Of a DNA stretch of 64,000 nucleotides, positions 31,857-40,718 are shown one piece after another. The first letter of the stretch is position 1. Each line of letters starts with the position of its first letter. Source of the stretch: Microbispora hainanensis (GTDB taxonomy: Bacteria > Actinomycetota > Actinomycetes > Streptosporangiales > Streptosporangiaceae). The stretch lies in NCBI RefSeq assembly GCF_006874475.1, contig NZ_VIRM01000010.1, positions 1 to 64,000 on the forward strand. Direction: 5' to 3'. The translations under genes and the position numbers were made by a program. The notes below the pieces were generated by a model. That model was not told the DNA's origin, searched no databases, and worked only from the letters and a program-made list of their open reading frames with translations.

Positions 31857-32782
31857 CGCCGGAGAGGGCGGCCGGCGTCGAGCTGCCGATCGAGGCCGTG
31901 CGCCCCGTGCGGCCCGGCCGGTGGCTGGGGGCCGCCGTCGCCCTCCTCTTCCTCGTCTGGCTGGCCTACACGATCATCGTCAACGAGAACCTGCACTGGG
32001 ACGTCATCGTCGCCTACCTGGCCGACGGCAGGATCCTCGGCGGCCTGTGGGTCACGATCCAGCTCACCGTGCTGTCCATGGCCATCGGCCTGGCCCTGGG
32101 CGTGCTCGCCGCCGTCATGCAGCTGTCGGACAACCCCGTGCTGCGCGGCACCTCCGCCCTCTACACGTGGTTCTTCCGCGGCACGCCGCTGCTGGTGCAG
32201 CTCATCTTCTGGTTCAACATCGGGCTGGTCTTCCCCACCTTCGCCGTCGGCCTGCCGTTCGGCGGGCCCAAGCTGATCGAGTGGCAGGCGAACGCGGTCA
32301 TCACGCCGTTCACCGCCGCGCTGCTCGGCCTGGCCATCAACGAGGGCGCGTACATGGCGGAGATCGTCCGCGCGGGCATCCGCTCGGTCGACCCGGGCCA
32401 GCGGGAGGCGGCCGAGTCGCTCGGCATGTCGCACCGGCAGGTGCTGCGCCGCGTGGTGCTGCCGCAGGCCATGCGGGTGATCATCCCGCCGACCGGCAAC
32501 CAGTTCATCTCGATGCTGAAGACCACGTCGATGGTCTCGGTGATCGCCGGGGCCGAGCTGCTCACCGTGGCGCAGCGCATCTACCTCGGCAACTTCGAGG
32601 TCATCGCGATGCTCATGGTCGCGTCGATCTGGTATCTCGTCCTCACCACGATCGCCAGCGTCGGCCAGCACTTCGTCGAGAAGCGGTTCGAACGCGGCCA
32701 CGTGCGGCTGTCCTCCCGGGTCCGCCGCAACCTGTCGCCCCTGCCCGCCAAAGAGCCGCCGCCGTCGAAGGAGCCGTCATGA
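31853..32782 (+). CDS. ABC amino acid transporter permease
   Basis: A 309-residue inner membrane protein of the HisM/GlnP class. It begins with a membrane span ([20 protein letters not shown]), and the core [35 protein letters not shown] and [23 protein letters not shown] is typical. The last is the EAA loop that contacts the ATPase; [14 protein letters not shown] follows. The GTG start overlaps the binding-protein stop. One permease gene only, so it must work as a homodimer. A proline- and lysine-rich tail ([13 protein letters not shown]) ends it. Confidence 0.92.
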   Translation: MTPERAAGVELPIEAVRPVRPGRWLGAAVALLFLVWLAYTIIVNENLHWDVIVAYLADGRILGGLWVTIQLTVLSMAIGLALGVLAAVMQLSDNPVLRGTSALYTWFFRGTPLLVQLIFWFNIGLVFPTFAVGLPFGGPKLIEWQANAVITPFTAALLGLAINEGAYMAEIVRAGIRSVDPGQREAAESLGMSHRQVLRRVVLPQAMRVIIPPTGNQFISMLKTTSMVSVIAGAELLTVAQRIYLGNFEVIAMLMVASIWYLVLTTIASVGQHFVEKRFERGHVRLSSRVRRNLSPLPAKEPPPSKEPS

Positions 32783-33552
32783 GCGCCCCTGACCAGCCCA
32801 TGGTGCGCATCCGCTCCGTCCGCAAGCGCTTCGGGTCGCTGGAGGTGCTCAAGGGCATCGACCTCGACGTCCCCGCCGGGGAGGTGGTGTGCGTCGTGGG
32901 CCCGTCGGGGTCGGGCAAGTCGACCCTGCTGCGCTGCGTCAACCGCCTGGAGAGCATCGACTCGGGGCGGATCTGGGTGAACGGCGAGCTGATGGGCTAC
33001 GCCGAGCGCGGCGGCCGGCTGCACGCGCTGCGCCCCCACGAGCTGTCGCGGCAGCGGCGCGGCATCGGCATGGTGTTCCAGCGCTTCCATCTGTTCCCGC
33101 ACCGCACGGCGATCGAGAACGTCATGGAGGGGCCGGTCACCGTGCTGGGCACGCCCGCCGCCCAGGCCAGGCGGCAGGCGGAGGAGCTGCTGGAGCGGGT
33201 CGGCCTGGCCGACCGGGCCCACCACTACCCGTCACAGCTGTCCGGCGGCCAGCAGCAGCGGGTGGCCATCGCCCGCAGCCTCGCCATGCGGCCCAGCCTG
33301 ATGCTGTTCGACGAGCCGACCAGCGCGCTCGACCCCGAGCTCGTGCAGGAGGTGCTGGCCGTCATGCGGGACCTCGCGGCGACCGGCATGACCATGATGG
33401 TCGTCACCCACGAGATGAACTTCGCCCGCGAGGTCGGCGACCAGCTCGTGTTCATGGACGACGGCGTCGTCGTCGAGCGCGGCGACCCGCGCGAGGTGCT
33501 CGCCGCCCCCCGCCACGAGCGGCTGCGCGCCTTCCTCGGGCAGGTCCAGTGA
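32779..33552 (+). CDS. ABC amino acid transporter ATP-binding protein
   Basis: A 257-residue ATPase of the GlnQ/HisP group. Walker [15 protein letters not shown]-loop [14 protein letters not shown], signature LSGGQQQR, Walker [14 protein letters not shown], switch His VVTHEM. All catalytic residues are present. The ATG overlaps the permease stop (ATGA). It powers import of the captured substrate. Confidence 0.95.
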   Translation: MSAPDQPMVRIRSVRKRFGSLEVLKGIDLDVPAGEVVCVVGPSGSGKSTLLRCVNRLESIDSGRIWVNGELMGYAERGGRLHALRPHELSRQRRGIGMVFQRFHLFPHRTAIENVMEGPVTVLGTPAAQARRQAEELLERVGLADRAHHYPSQLSGGQQQRVAIARSLAMRPSLMLFDEPTSALDPELVQEVLAVMRDLAATGMTMMVVTHEMNFAREVGDQLVFMDDGVVVERGDPREVLAAPRHERLRAFLGQVQ

Positions 33553-35156
33553 GCGCCCTCGACCTGCTCGTGCGGGGCGGCCTGCTGGTGGACGGCACCG
33601 GCCGCCCCGGCAGGCCCGCCGACGTCGGGGTCGCCGCCGGAAAGGTGACCGTGCTCGCTCCGGGCGAGGCCGCGGCCGCAGGCGCGGCCGAGGTCGTCGA
33701 CGCGCGCGGGCACGTGGTCTCCCCCGGCTTCGTCGACGTGCACACGCACTCCGACGGCGTCACGCTGCTCGGCGCGACCGGCGGCGGCTCGGCGCTGGTG
33801 CGGGCCTCGGTGCTGCAGGGCGTGACCACCGAGATCTGCGGCAACTGCGGGTCCGGCCTCTTCCCCGCTCTGCCGGAGCGGCTGCCCGCCATGCGGGCCG
33901 AGACGCGGATCACGTTCGGCGGCGACGTCGGCGCGTACGCCGACTTCTCGAGTTTCGCCGCCGCCCACGCCGGGGTGCCCCGGGCCAACCATCTGGCCTC
34001 GCTCGTCGGCCACGGCACGCTCCGTGCGGGCGTGCTCGGGCCCGTCGACCGGCCCGCCCGTGCCGACGAGCTGCGCACGATGTGCGCGTTGCTCGACGCC
34101 TGCCTGACGCAGGGCGCGGCCGGGCTGTCCACCGGCCTGATCTACACCCCCGGCTCGTACGCGGGCACCGACGAGGTGGTGGCGCTGGCGGCGGTGGCCG
34201 CCCGGCACGGCAAGCCGTACGTCACCCACCTGCGCGACGAGATGTCACGGGTGGAGGAGGCGCTGGAGGAGGCGGTCGAGATTTCCCAGCGGAGCGGCGC
34301 GGCGCTGCACGTCTCGCATCACAAGACCGCGGGCCGTTACGCCTGGGGCCGCACCGAGCGCACGCTGCCGCGCATCGCCGCGCTGCGCGCCGAGGGCATG
34401 GACGTGACCTGCGACGTCTACCCCTACACGGCGGGCAGCACGGCGCTGTCGGCCATGCTGCCGCCGTGGGCGAACGACGGCGGCCTGGGGGCGCTCACGG
34501 CGCGGCTCGGCGACCCCGCGCAGCGCGACCGGATGCGCCGGGCCATCGCCGAGGGCGTGCCCGGCTGGGAGAACACGGTCGGCAACGGGGGCTGGGACCG
34601 GATCTCGGTGGCGTGCGCGCCCCGCCACCCGCAGACCGAGGGCAGGACCATCGCCGACCTCGCGGCCTCGGCGGGCGCCGACCCTCTCGACGTGGCCGCC
34701 GACCTGCTGGTGGCCGAGGCGGGCGAGGTGACGATCATCAGTCACTCGATGGTCGAGGAGGACGTGCGGCGGGTGCTGGCGGCGCCGTACGCGATGATCG
34801 GCTCGGACGGTGTGCCGAAGCCGGGCGGGCGTCCGCACCCGCGCTGGGCCGGGACGTTCCCCCGGGTGCTGGGGCGCTATGTCCGGGAGCTGGGGCTGCT
34901 GCGGCTGGAGGAGGCGGTGCACAAGATGACCGGGATGGCCGCGGCGCGCTTCGGGCTGGCCGGTCGCGGCGTCATCCGCGACGGCGCGCACGCCGACCTG
35001 GTGGTCTTCAACCCCGCGACGGTGGCCGATCGGGCGACGTTCGCCGACCCGCTGCTGCCGCCCGCCGGGATCGGCGCGGTCGTCGTCGGCGGTGCGGTCG
35101 TGGTGCGCGGCGGCGAGGAGACCGGCGCCCGGCCGGGAAAGGTGCTGGCCCTGTGA
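33549..35156 (+). CDS. N-acyl-D-amino-acid deacylase (amidohydrolase superfamily)
   Basis: A 535-residue metal-dependent hydrolase. [18 protein letters not shown] and [17 protein letters not shown] (HxH metal pair) at the front, then GNCGSGLFP with the cysteine that binds metal in D-aminoacylases, [46 protein letters not shown] and SPLL-free tail [18 protein letters not shown]-like ([17 protein letters not shown]). The enzyme removes acyl groups from N-acyl-D-amino acids. The GTG overlaps the ATPase stop. No signal peptide, so it works inside the cell on what the ABC importer delivers. Confidence 0.92.
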   Translation: MSALDLLVRGGLLVDGTGRPGRPADVGVAAGKVTVLAPGEAAAAGAAEVVDARGHVVSPGFVDVHTHSDGVTLLGATGGGSALVRASVLQGVTTEICGNCGSGLFPALPERLPAMRAETRITFGGDVGAYADFSSFAAAHAGVPRANHLASLVGHGTLRAGVLGPVDRPARADELRTMCALLDACLTQGAAGLSTGLIYTPGSYAGTDEVVALAAVAARHGKPYVTHLRDEMSRVEEALEEAVEISQRSGAALHVSHHKTAGRYAWGRTERTLPRIAALRAEGMDVTCDVYPYTAGSTALSAMLPPWANDGGLGALTARLGDPAQRDRMRRAIAEGVPGWENTVGNGGWDRISVACAPRHPQTEGRTIADLAASAGADPLDVAADLLVAEAGEVTIISHSMVEEDVRRVLAAPYAMIGSDGVPKPGGRPHPRWAGTFPRVLGRYVRELGLLRLEEAVHKMTGMAAARFGLAGRGVIRDGAHADLVVFNPATVADRATFADPLLPPAGIGAVVVGGAVVVRGGEETGARPGKVLAL

Positions 35157-35212
35157 CGGACGAGGTGACGGACGAGGTGACGAACGAGGTGACGAACGAG
35201 GTGACGAACGGC
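35153..35212 (+). repeat. 12-bp tandem repeat forming the start of the serine hydrolase
   Basis: GTGACGGACGAG is repeated twice, GTGACGAACGAG twice, and a fifth copy ends GGC. Each copy begins with a GTG that could serve as a start codon, preceded by GAG. The true start is therefore uncertain among five positions; the first overlaps the upstream stop. Confidence 0.9.
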
Positions 35213-36013
35213 ACCGGGCCCGGCCCGCTGGAGCGGGCGGCGGCCGCCTGTCCGGGCACGCTGGCCGTCTGCGTCCCCGGGGTGCTCGCCCTGAACGACG
35301 ACGTGGTGCTGCCGCTGGCCAGCACCGGCAAGGTGCTGCTGCTCGCGGCGCTCGCGCAGGACGTGGCGGCGGGCGTCGTGGACCCCGGCGAGCGCGTGAC
35401 GCTGCTCGACGAGGACTACGCGGGCGGGTCGGGCCTGCTGACCGGCCTGTCGGCCCGCGACTGGACGGCCGGAGACCTCGCGCTGCTCACCGCCGCCGTC
35501 AGCGACAACACCGCGACCAACGCGCTGCTGCGGCGGCTCGGGCTCGGCCGGGTGGACGCGGCCGCCGCCGCGCTCGGGCTGACCGTGACCCGGATCCACG
35601 ACAAGATCCGCGAGCCCCGGCTCCCGGAGCATCCGCCCTCCTTCGCCACGGGGACGGCGCGCGAGCTGGCGGGCCTGATGCGGTCGCTGGCGTACGGGCG
35701 CGAGCCGTGGCGGCGGCTGCTGCTCGGCTGGATGGCGCACAACACCGACCGCGCGCTGGTGCCCGCGCTGCTCCCGCACGAGCCCGAGGACCGCGACCCG
35801 CCGGCGGTCCTGCCGTACGCCGCGGGGGTCTGGGTGGCGAACAAGACCGGCACGGACGCCGGGACGCGGGCCGACGTGGGCGTCATGGCCGGGGCGCGGT
35901 GGGAGGGCTACGCCGTGCTCGCGCACGGGCCGGCGGGCCGCGAGCACGGTCTGGTCGAGGCGATCCGGCAGGCGGGTCTGGCCATTGCGGGCACCGTCCT
36001 CCCTGCCGGATGA
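35153..36013 (+). CDS. cytosolic serine hydrolase of the class A beta-lactamase fold
   Basis: A 286-residue protein with all three penicillin-recognising motifs: STGK (SxxK nucleophile, in LASTGKVLLL), SDN (in AVSDNTATN) and KTG (in VANKTGTDAG). The spacing is that of the class A fold. The usual catalytic Glu of the omega loop may be in the REPRLPEH stretch, but this is not certain. It has no signal peptide, so it is unlikely to guard against beta-lactams; it more likely cleaves an amide or ester in an imported compound. The N-terminus carries five 4-residue repeats (VTDE/VTNE/VTNG). The GTG overlaps the D-aminoacylase stop. Confidence 0.87.
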   Translation: MTDEVTDEVTNEVTNEVTNGTGPGPLERAAAACPGTLAVCVPGVLALNDDVVLPLASTGKVLLLAALAQDVAAGVVDPGERVTLLDEDYAGGSGLLTGLSARDWTAGDLALLTAAVSDNTATNALLRRLGLGRVDAAAAALGLTVTRIHDKIREPRLPEHPPSFATGTARELAGLMRSLAYGREPWRRLLLGWMAHNTDRALVPALLPHEPEDRDPPAVLPYAAGVWVANKTGTDAGTRADVGVMAGARWEGYAVLAHGPAGREHGLVEAIRQAGLAIAGTVLPAG

Positions 36014-36045
36014 ACCGCGTATGACCAGGTCTGACACCGGGTCGC

Positions 36046-36080
36046 CGATACTGTCTCACCGATACTGTGTCACGATACTG
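36046..36080. promoter_or_regulatory. three CGATACTG direct repeats before the LysR gene
   Basis: CGATACTG occurs at 36046, 36060 and 36073, spaced 14 and 13 bases, ending 5 bases before the LysR ATG. It could be a binding array, or simply a short tandem duplication in the leader. The last copy leaves GGGGGA as the ribosome site. Confidence 0.5.
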
Positions 36081-36085
36081 GGGGA

Positions 36086-36997
36086 ATGCTCAGCAGCCAC
36101 CGCCTCAAGGTGCTCCTGGAGGTCTTCAGGACCGGGAGCATCGCCGGAGCCGCCAAGTCCCTGCGGCTGTCGCCCTCCGCCGTCTCCCACCAGCTCGCCC
36201 GGCTGGAGGAGGAGGCGGGGGTCGGGCTGGTGGAGCGGGCCGCGCACAGCCTGCGGCTGACCGCGGCGGGCCGTCGCCTCGCCGGGCGGGCCCAGGAGGT
36301 GCTCGACCTCATCGAATGCGCCGAGAAGGACCTGCTCGCGCAGGCGCGGGCGGACGCCGGGCAGCTGCGCATCGGGTTCTTCGCCTCCGCCGGCTATCGC
36401 CTGCTGCCGATGGCGTTGTCGTCCTTCACCGCGCGCCACCCGGGCGTCGAGCTCGATCTGGTGCTCGGGCAGCCGCACGAGCTGCTGCCCGACGTGGAAC
36501 GCGGCGAGCTCGACGTGCTGGTCGTGTTCGAGCACGCGCTCGATCCGTGGAAGGCGCCGAAGGGCGTGGAGGTCGTCCACCTGTTCGACGAGCCGCAGCT
36601 CCTCGTCCTGCCGCTCGGCCATCCGGCGGGGCACCGGCCCCGGGTGCGGCTGACCGACCTGGCCGACGAGCCGTGGATCACGACGTTCGGCACCGAGACC
36701 CCGGTGTCGGTGCTGGAGCGGGCCGGCGCGCTGGAGGGGATGACGCCCACCATCCGCTGCCGCAGCGACCACTACGAGGTGACGCTCGGCCTGGTGCGGG
36801 CCGGGCTCGGCGTGGCCCTCGTGCCGAGCCTCGGCGTGCAGGGCGCGGCGGGCATCCAGGTGTGCCAGGTGGACGGGCCCAAGCTCTACCGGCGGGTGGG
36901 CGCCGCGCTGCGCCCCACCAATCCCAATCCCGCGCTGCGCGCGTTCGTCGACTACCTGAGGGACGCCTCGGCCCGCCTCAGCGTGACCCTCCGGTAG
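36086..36997 (+). CDS. LysR-family transcriptional regulator
   Basis: A 303-residue regulator. N-terminal HTH: HRLKVLLEVFRTGSIAGAAKSLRLSPSAVSHQLARLEEEAGVGLVERA. The C-terminal periplasmic-binding-like sensor domain shows LRIGFFASAGYRLLP, ARHPGVELDLVLGQPHELLPDVERGELDVLVVF and VTLGLVRAGLGVALVPSLG. The ATG at 36086 is 72 bases after the hydrolase stop, on the same strand. The likely function is control of the transporter/aminoacylase operon in response to its substrate, with 30867-30887 as candidate operator. Confidence 0.9.
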   Translation: MLSSHRLKVLLEVFRTGSIAGAAKSLRLSPSAVSHQLARLEEEAGVGLVERAAHSLRLTAAGRRLAGRAQEVLDLIECAEKDLLAQARADAGQLRIGFFASAGYRLLPMALSSFTARHPGVELDLVLGQPHELLPDVERGELDVLVVFEHALDPWKAPKGVEVVHLFDEPQLLVLPLGHPAGHRPRVRLTDLADEPWITTFGTETPVSVLERAGALEGMTPTIRCRSDHYEVTLGLVRAGLGVALVPSLGVQGAAGIQVCQVDGPKLYRRVGAALRPTNPNPALRAFVDYLRDASARLSVTLR

Positions 36998-37043
36998 ACA
37001 TGCGGCGCCCGGCCCACCGTGCGGTGGGCCGGGCGCCGGTCCG

Positions 37044-37511
37044 TCACCAGTTGCCGAGCCTGCGCGAGCCGTGCTCGCCACGCTCGTGCCGGCGGTACGC
37101 CTGCGCCATCGCGAGTGTGGCGGCTCCCAGCGCCACGGTCACGATGCCGATCGCGACGTTGTTCCAAATCGTCGTCGTGGTGGCCTCACGTCCCCCGCGC
37201 ACCACAAACGGCGAGACGATCGCCCACACGCCGAGCAGCGGGAGAAGCCAGCCCATGCCGTAGGTGCGCCCGAAGGCGGACGCGAGCCCCAGAGCGAGGG
37301 CGCTGATCACGAGGCCGGTGATCAGGTTGTTGACGGTCATGCCCCGGAATCCGAAGAACCCGACGATCCATGGCGATAGGGCCAGATACAGGCCGGCCAG
37401 GAAGGCTAGCCCCTCCAGCACCTGGGCGGGGGCCGTCGAGCCCGCCCGATCGTACGTCTGGCGTAGCTCGCTCACGTCGGAATGACGTTCGAGGCCGGTG
37501 GGTCCAACCAT
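37044..37511 (-). CDS. SPW-repeat membrane protein
   Basis: A 155-residue protein with four membrane segments. It has the SPW repeat: LSPWIVGFFGF in the first half and IVSPFVVRG in the second, each between two helices (GLAFLAGLYLALSPW, TVNNLITGLVISALALGLA, GWLLPLLGVWAIVSP, WNNVAIGIVTVALGAATLA). Function unknown; widespread in actinomycetes and rhizobia. The ATG at 37511 follows AGGAAAGG; the frame is open further upstream to 37589. Confidence 0.85.
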   Translation of the reverse strand: MVGPTGLERHSDVSELRQTYDRAGSTAPAQVLEGLAFLAGLYLALSPWIVGFFGFRGMTVNNLITGLVISALALGLASAFGRTYGMGWLLPLLGVWAIVSPFVVRGGREATTTTIWNNVAIGIVTVALGAATLAMAQAYRRHERGEHGSRRLGNW

Positions 37512-37598
37512 GTCTGGTTCCGCCTTTCCTGCTGCGTACGTTTGCGCAAACGGCCATACCCCGCTAAATCTCGGCATTCTCGATTTCAATTAATATTC

Positions 37599-37632
37599 CC
37601 GTATTTATTCGGCAATCGCCGGACAAATACGG
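37599..37632. promoter_or_regulatory. 34-bp inverted repeat in an AT-rich divergent promoter region
   Basis: CCGTATTTATTCGGC and GCCGGACAAATACGG pair in 13 of 15 positions around a 4-base loop. This is the most AT-rich stretch for kilobases, between the divergent SPW and DMT genes. It is a good candidate for an operator or RNA hairpin of the DMT transcript. Confidence 0.5.
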
Positions 37633-37738
37633 TTGGGAGCGTTCAAGGCGACATGCGGCGGGAATGGCCGGGCAGGGTAGCGGTGGGGCCTCGACGAGAG
37701 GCGCCGCAACGAGAGCCCGAGACGGGGCGCTGGGGGTC

Positions 37739-38650
37739 ATGATCGCTGTAGTCCTGGCGTTGCTCGCCGCGGCGGCCAACGCCGTCGCGTCCGTACTGCA
37801 GCGCCGGGCCGCCCGCAACGCCCCGGCCGACGAGGCGTTCCGGATCGGCCTGATGTGGGACCTCATGCGGCGGCCCACCTGGCTGGGCGGCATCGGCGCG
37901 CTCATCGCGGGCTTCCTGCTGCAGGCGGCCGCCCTGACCTCCGGGGGGCTCGCGCTCGTCCAGCCCCTGCTGGTCGCGGAACTGCCGATCACGATGCTCG
38001 TGGGGGGCTGGATGTTCCAGGTTCGGGTCACCCCCCAGACGTGGCTGGCCGTCGGTGCGCTGACGGTGGGACTCGCCGGGTTCCTCGTGTCGGCGTCGCC
38101 CACCCCCGGTGATCGGCTTCCCGGCCCCCTGACCTGGGTCGTCTCGGCGGGGGTGACCGCCGGGCTGCTCGCCTGCTGCGTGGCCGCCGCGATCGTCTGC
38201 GGCGGGCCCGCCCGCGCCGTGCTGCTCGGGGTCGCCGCCGGGCTCGGCTTCGCCTACACCGCCGTGCTCATGAAGCGCACGGTGGAGGAGTTGCCGGCGG
38301 ACCCGCGGACGCTCGCCGGCTCCTGGTCGCTGTGGGCCATGGTGGCGGCCGGTTTGTGCAGCCTGTTCCTGCTGCAGAACGCCCTGCACAGCGGTCCGCT
38401 CGTCGCCGTGCAGCCCGCGCTGACCGTGACCGACCCCGTGGCGAGCACGGCGTACGGCGTGGCCATGTTCGGCGAGGACATCCGCACCGGCCCGTGGGTG
38501 GTGCCCGAGCTGACCGGCATGGCCCTCATCGCCTACGGCAGCGTGCTGCTGTCGAGGTACGCCCCGCTCAGGGAGCAGGCTCACATGGCCGGGGCTCATC
38601 CCGGAGCGGGAGGTCAGGGAGAAGAAGGGACTCGGCCGGCGCCGTGGTGA
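37739..38650 (+). CDS. DMT-superfamily (EamA/NIPA-like) membrane transporter
   Basis: A 303-residue protein with about nine to ten membrane spans: VVLALLAAAANAVASVLQRRAARNAP, WLGGIGALIAGFLLQAAAL, ALVQPLLVAELPITMLV, FAYTAVLMKRTVEEL, LFLLQNALHSGPLVAVQPALTVTDPVAS, VVPELTGMALIAYGSVLL. The NALHSGPLVAVQPA repeat of the first-half LVQPLL motif is typical of the NIPA-like DMT proteins. Substrate unknown (magnesium in eukaryotic relatives). The last 25 residues are hydrophilic and overlap the 3' end of the opposite-strand glycosyltransferase by 83 bases. Start ATG at 37739. Confidence 0.83.
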   Translation: MIAVVLALLAAAANAVASVLQRRAARNAPADEAFRIGLMWDLMRRPTWLGGIGALIAGFLLQAAALTSGGLALVQPLLVAELPITMLVGGWMFQVRVTPQTWLAVGALTVGLAGFLVSASPTPGDRLPGPLTWVVSAGVTAGLLACCVAAAIVCGGPARAVLLGVAAGLGFAYTAVLMKRTVEELPADPRTLAGSWSLWAMVAAGLCSLFLLQNALHSGPLVAVQPALTVTDPVASTAYGVAMFGEDIRTGPWVVPELTGMALIAYGSVLLSRYAPLREQAHMAGAHPGAGGQGEEGTRPAPW

Positions 38651-39719
38651 ACAGGGCGGCCGCTCGCGCGGTGAGCGCGGCCCGCCCGGGCAGGCCGGGT
38701 TCGAGCCGGTCGAGCGCCCGCAGCAGGTCGGCGCGGCGGCGCGCGTGGACGCCGACCCCGGCGTGTGCCATCGCGAGCACGCCGTCCCTGCCGTGGCCCG
38801 CGATCGGCCGGTGGGTGACGACCGGCACTCCCGCCGCGAACGCCTCCCGGCAGGTCAGCCCGCCCGCGTTGTCCACCAGCGCGTACGCGCAGGCGAGCAG
38901 GTCCGCCAGGTCGTCCCGCCAGCCGAGGGCGACCCCCGTTCCGGCACGGCCGAGCAGCCGCCCGAGGCGGCGGCGCAGGCGCTCGTTGCGCCCGCACAGC
39001 ACGACGGGCGCGTAGCGGCCCGAGCGGGCCACGAGCCGGGCGGTCGCCGCGACCCTGCCGACCCCCCAGGAGCCCGCGCAGACGAGCACGATCCGGTCGG
39101 CGTCGCGCAGGCCGATGCGGGCCCGCACGTCCGCCGCCGCACCTGCGCCGGTCCCGGGCGCGCCGGAAACAGGCACGGCGAACTCGGGGCGGACGATCGG
39201 GGCGCAGCGGAAGGCCGGGCGGCCGAGGGCGGCCGTCACCGCGAGGGCCGTGGACGTGTCCGGGCACAGGTAGCGGTCGTTGCCGGGGTGCAGCCAGAGG
39301 CGGTGCACGGCGAAGTCGGTCAGCACGACCACGCTCGGCACGGCCAGCCGTCCCCGCTCGCGCAGATGCCCGGCGGCCTGCGCGGCCACGTGGAAGACCG
39401 GCACCACCAGGGAGGGCCGCACGCGGCGCACCGCACGGGCCAGCCCGGCCGCGGCCAGGGCCGTCAGCGGCGAGGTGGAGGGGGCCCGGCGGGAGACGAA
39501 GAAGACGCGGTAGACCAGCGCGTACAGCCACGGCGACCGCAGCATCACGCCGCGATACCACCACCGCAGGAGCGCGCCCAGCCGCAGCGGCAGCAGGGCG
39601 AGCACGTCCACGACCTCCGCACGCGTGCCGGCGGCGGCCAGGCGGCGGGCCAGCTCGGCGGCCACCGCGTCGTGGCCCGCGCCCATCGAGGCGCTGACGA
39701 TCAAAGCCCTGTCCCTCAT
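38568..39719 (-). CDS. glycosyltransferase, MGDG-synthase type (GT28-like)
   Basis: A 383-residue transferase. The N-terminus RALIVSASMGAGHDAVAAEL is the GxGH motif of the monogalactosyl-diacylglycerol synthase domain; PVFHVAAQAAGHLRERG and VVLTDFAVHRLWLHPGNDRYLCP follow. The C-terminal half has GSWGVGRVAAT and YALVDNAGGLTCREAFAAGVPVV, the NDP-sugar binding part. It probably adds a sugar to a lipid acceptor at the membrane. The ATG at 39719 lies 8 bases after GGAGGG. The neighbouring deacetylase and hopanoid operon suggest modification of envelope lipids. Confidence 0.83.
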   Translation of the reverse strand: MRDRALIVSASMGAGHDAVAAELARRLAAAGTRAEVVDVLALLPLRLGALLRWWYRGVMLRSPWLYALVYRVFFVSRRAPSTSPLTALAAAGLARAVRRVRPSLVVPVFHVAAQAAGHLRERGRLAVPSVVVLTDFAVHRLWLHPGNDRYLCPDTSTALAVTAALGRPAFRCAPIVRPEFAVPVSGAPGTGAGAAADVRARIGLRDADRIVLVCAGSWGVGRVAATARLVARSGRYAPVVLCGRNERLRRRLGRLLGRAGTGVALGWRDDLADLLACAYALVDNAGGLTCREAFAAGVPVVTHRPIAGHGRDGVLAMAHAGVGVHARRRADLLRALDRLEPGLPGRAALTARAAALFTTAPAESLLLPDLPLRDEPRPCEPAP

Positions 39720-39772
39720 GCTCACGACCCTCCTTCCGGGGCGGGGGGAGGCGTGACGGACACTGGAACGCG

Positions 39773-40546
39773 ATGAGACCTCACGCGCTGGTCGTCGCCG
39801 GGCTGGCCCTGGTCCACGCCGGGCCGGGAGCCGCCTGGCTGCCCGCGGTCCGCCGCCTGCTGCCGTCGCTCGCGGGCGAGGGCGATCCCGGGCACGTGGC
39901 GCTCACCTTCGACGACGGGCCCGACCCGCGATCGACCCCGCTGTTCCTCGACGAGCTTGACCGGCTCGGATGCCGGGCGACCTTCTTCCTCCTCGGCGAG
40001 ATGCTCGACCGCCGTCCGGAGCTCGGGCGGAGCATCGCGAGGGCCGGGCACGAGGTGGCCGTGCACGGCTGGCGGCACGACAACGCCCTGGTCACCCGGC
40101 CGGGCCGGGTCGCGGCCGAGATGGGCAGGGCCGCACGCCTCGTCGCCGCCGTCACCGGCACACGCCCCTCGTGGTATCGCCCGCCGTACGGCGTGCTGAG
40201 CGCGGAGGCGCTGGTCGCGGCCCGGTGGCACGGCCTGCGCCCGGTGCTGTGGACGGCCTGGGGCGAGGACTGGACGCGCCGGGCCACGCCCGGCTCGGTG
40301 CTGCGCACCCTGGAGCCCGGCCTGCGCGGCGGGGCGACGCTGCTGCTGCACGACTGCGACCACACCTCCGCCCCGGGTTCGTGGCGCTCGGCGCTGGGCG
40401 CGCTCGCCGGCGTGGTCGCGCGCTGCCGCGCCGCCGGACTGCGTGTCGGACCGCTCGGCGCCCACGGCGTGGGTGTACCCGGCGGCGGCGCACGGCCCCA
40501 CCGGCTCCCGGCATCGGCAAGCTTTTACCTGCGGACGGAAGCCTAA
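39773..40546 (+). CDS. polysaccharide deacetylase-family protein (CE4-like)
   Basis: A 257-residue protein. N-terminal membrane-like segment (ALVVAGLALVHAGPGAAWL), then motif 1 ALTFDDGPDPRSTPLFLDEL (catalytic Asp pair), GCRATFFLLGEM, motif 2 VAVHGWRHDNA (metal histidines, slightly variant), motif 3 WYRPPYGVLSAE and motif 4/5 LLLHDCDHT. This is the NodB fold that removes N- or O-acyl groups from glycans. It is divergent from the glycosyltransferase, with 53 bases between them. A sugar-lipid deacetylase partner is possible. Confidence 0.85.
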   Translation: MRPHALVVAGLALVHAGPGAAWLPAVRRLLPSLAGEGDPGHVALTFDDGPDPRSTPLFLDELDRLGCRATFFLLGEMLDRRPELGRSIARAGHEVAVHGWRHDNALVTRPGRVAAEMGRAARLVAAVTGTRPSWYRPPYGVLSAEALVAARWHGLRPVLWTAWGEDWTRRATPGSVLRTLEPGLRGGATLLLHDCDHTSAPGSWRSALGALAGVVARCRAAGLRVGPLGAHGVGVPGGGARPHRLPASASFYLRTEA

Positions 40547-40718
40547 AAGCCCGGAAAAAGGAACGCTCGTCATCAGCATCCTTTTCAGCTACACTTTTGC
40601 GCTTTTTTCCGAATATCGTCCGGCGCAGTACGCCGCTTTTCCCGCCGGGTTGCCCACGTAAAAGCGCCCGCCCGGCCTGTCGGGGTTTGTGGTGAATTGC
40701 GGTGGAGATTCTTCAGGC

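Noticed and set aside
35153-36013. Antibiotic-resistance beta-lactamase
   Set aside because: Fold motifs are present but no signal peptide exists and it is locked into an importer/aminoacylase operon.
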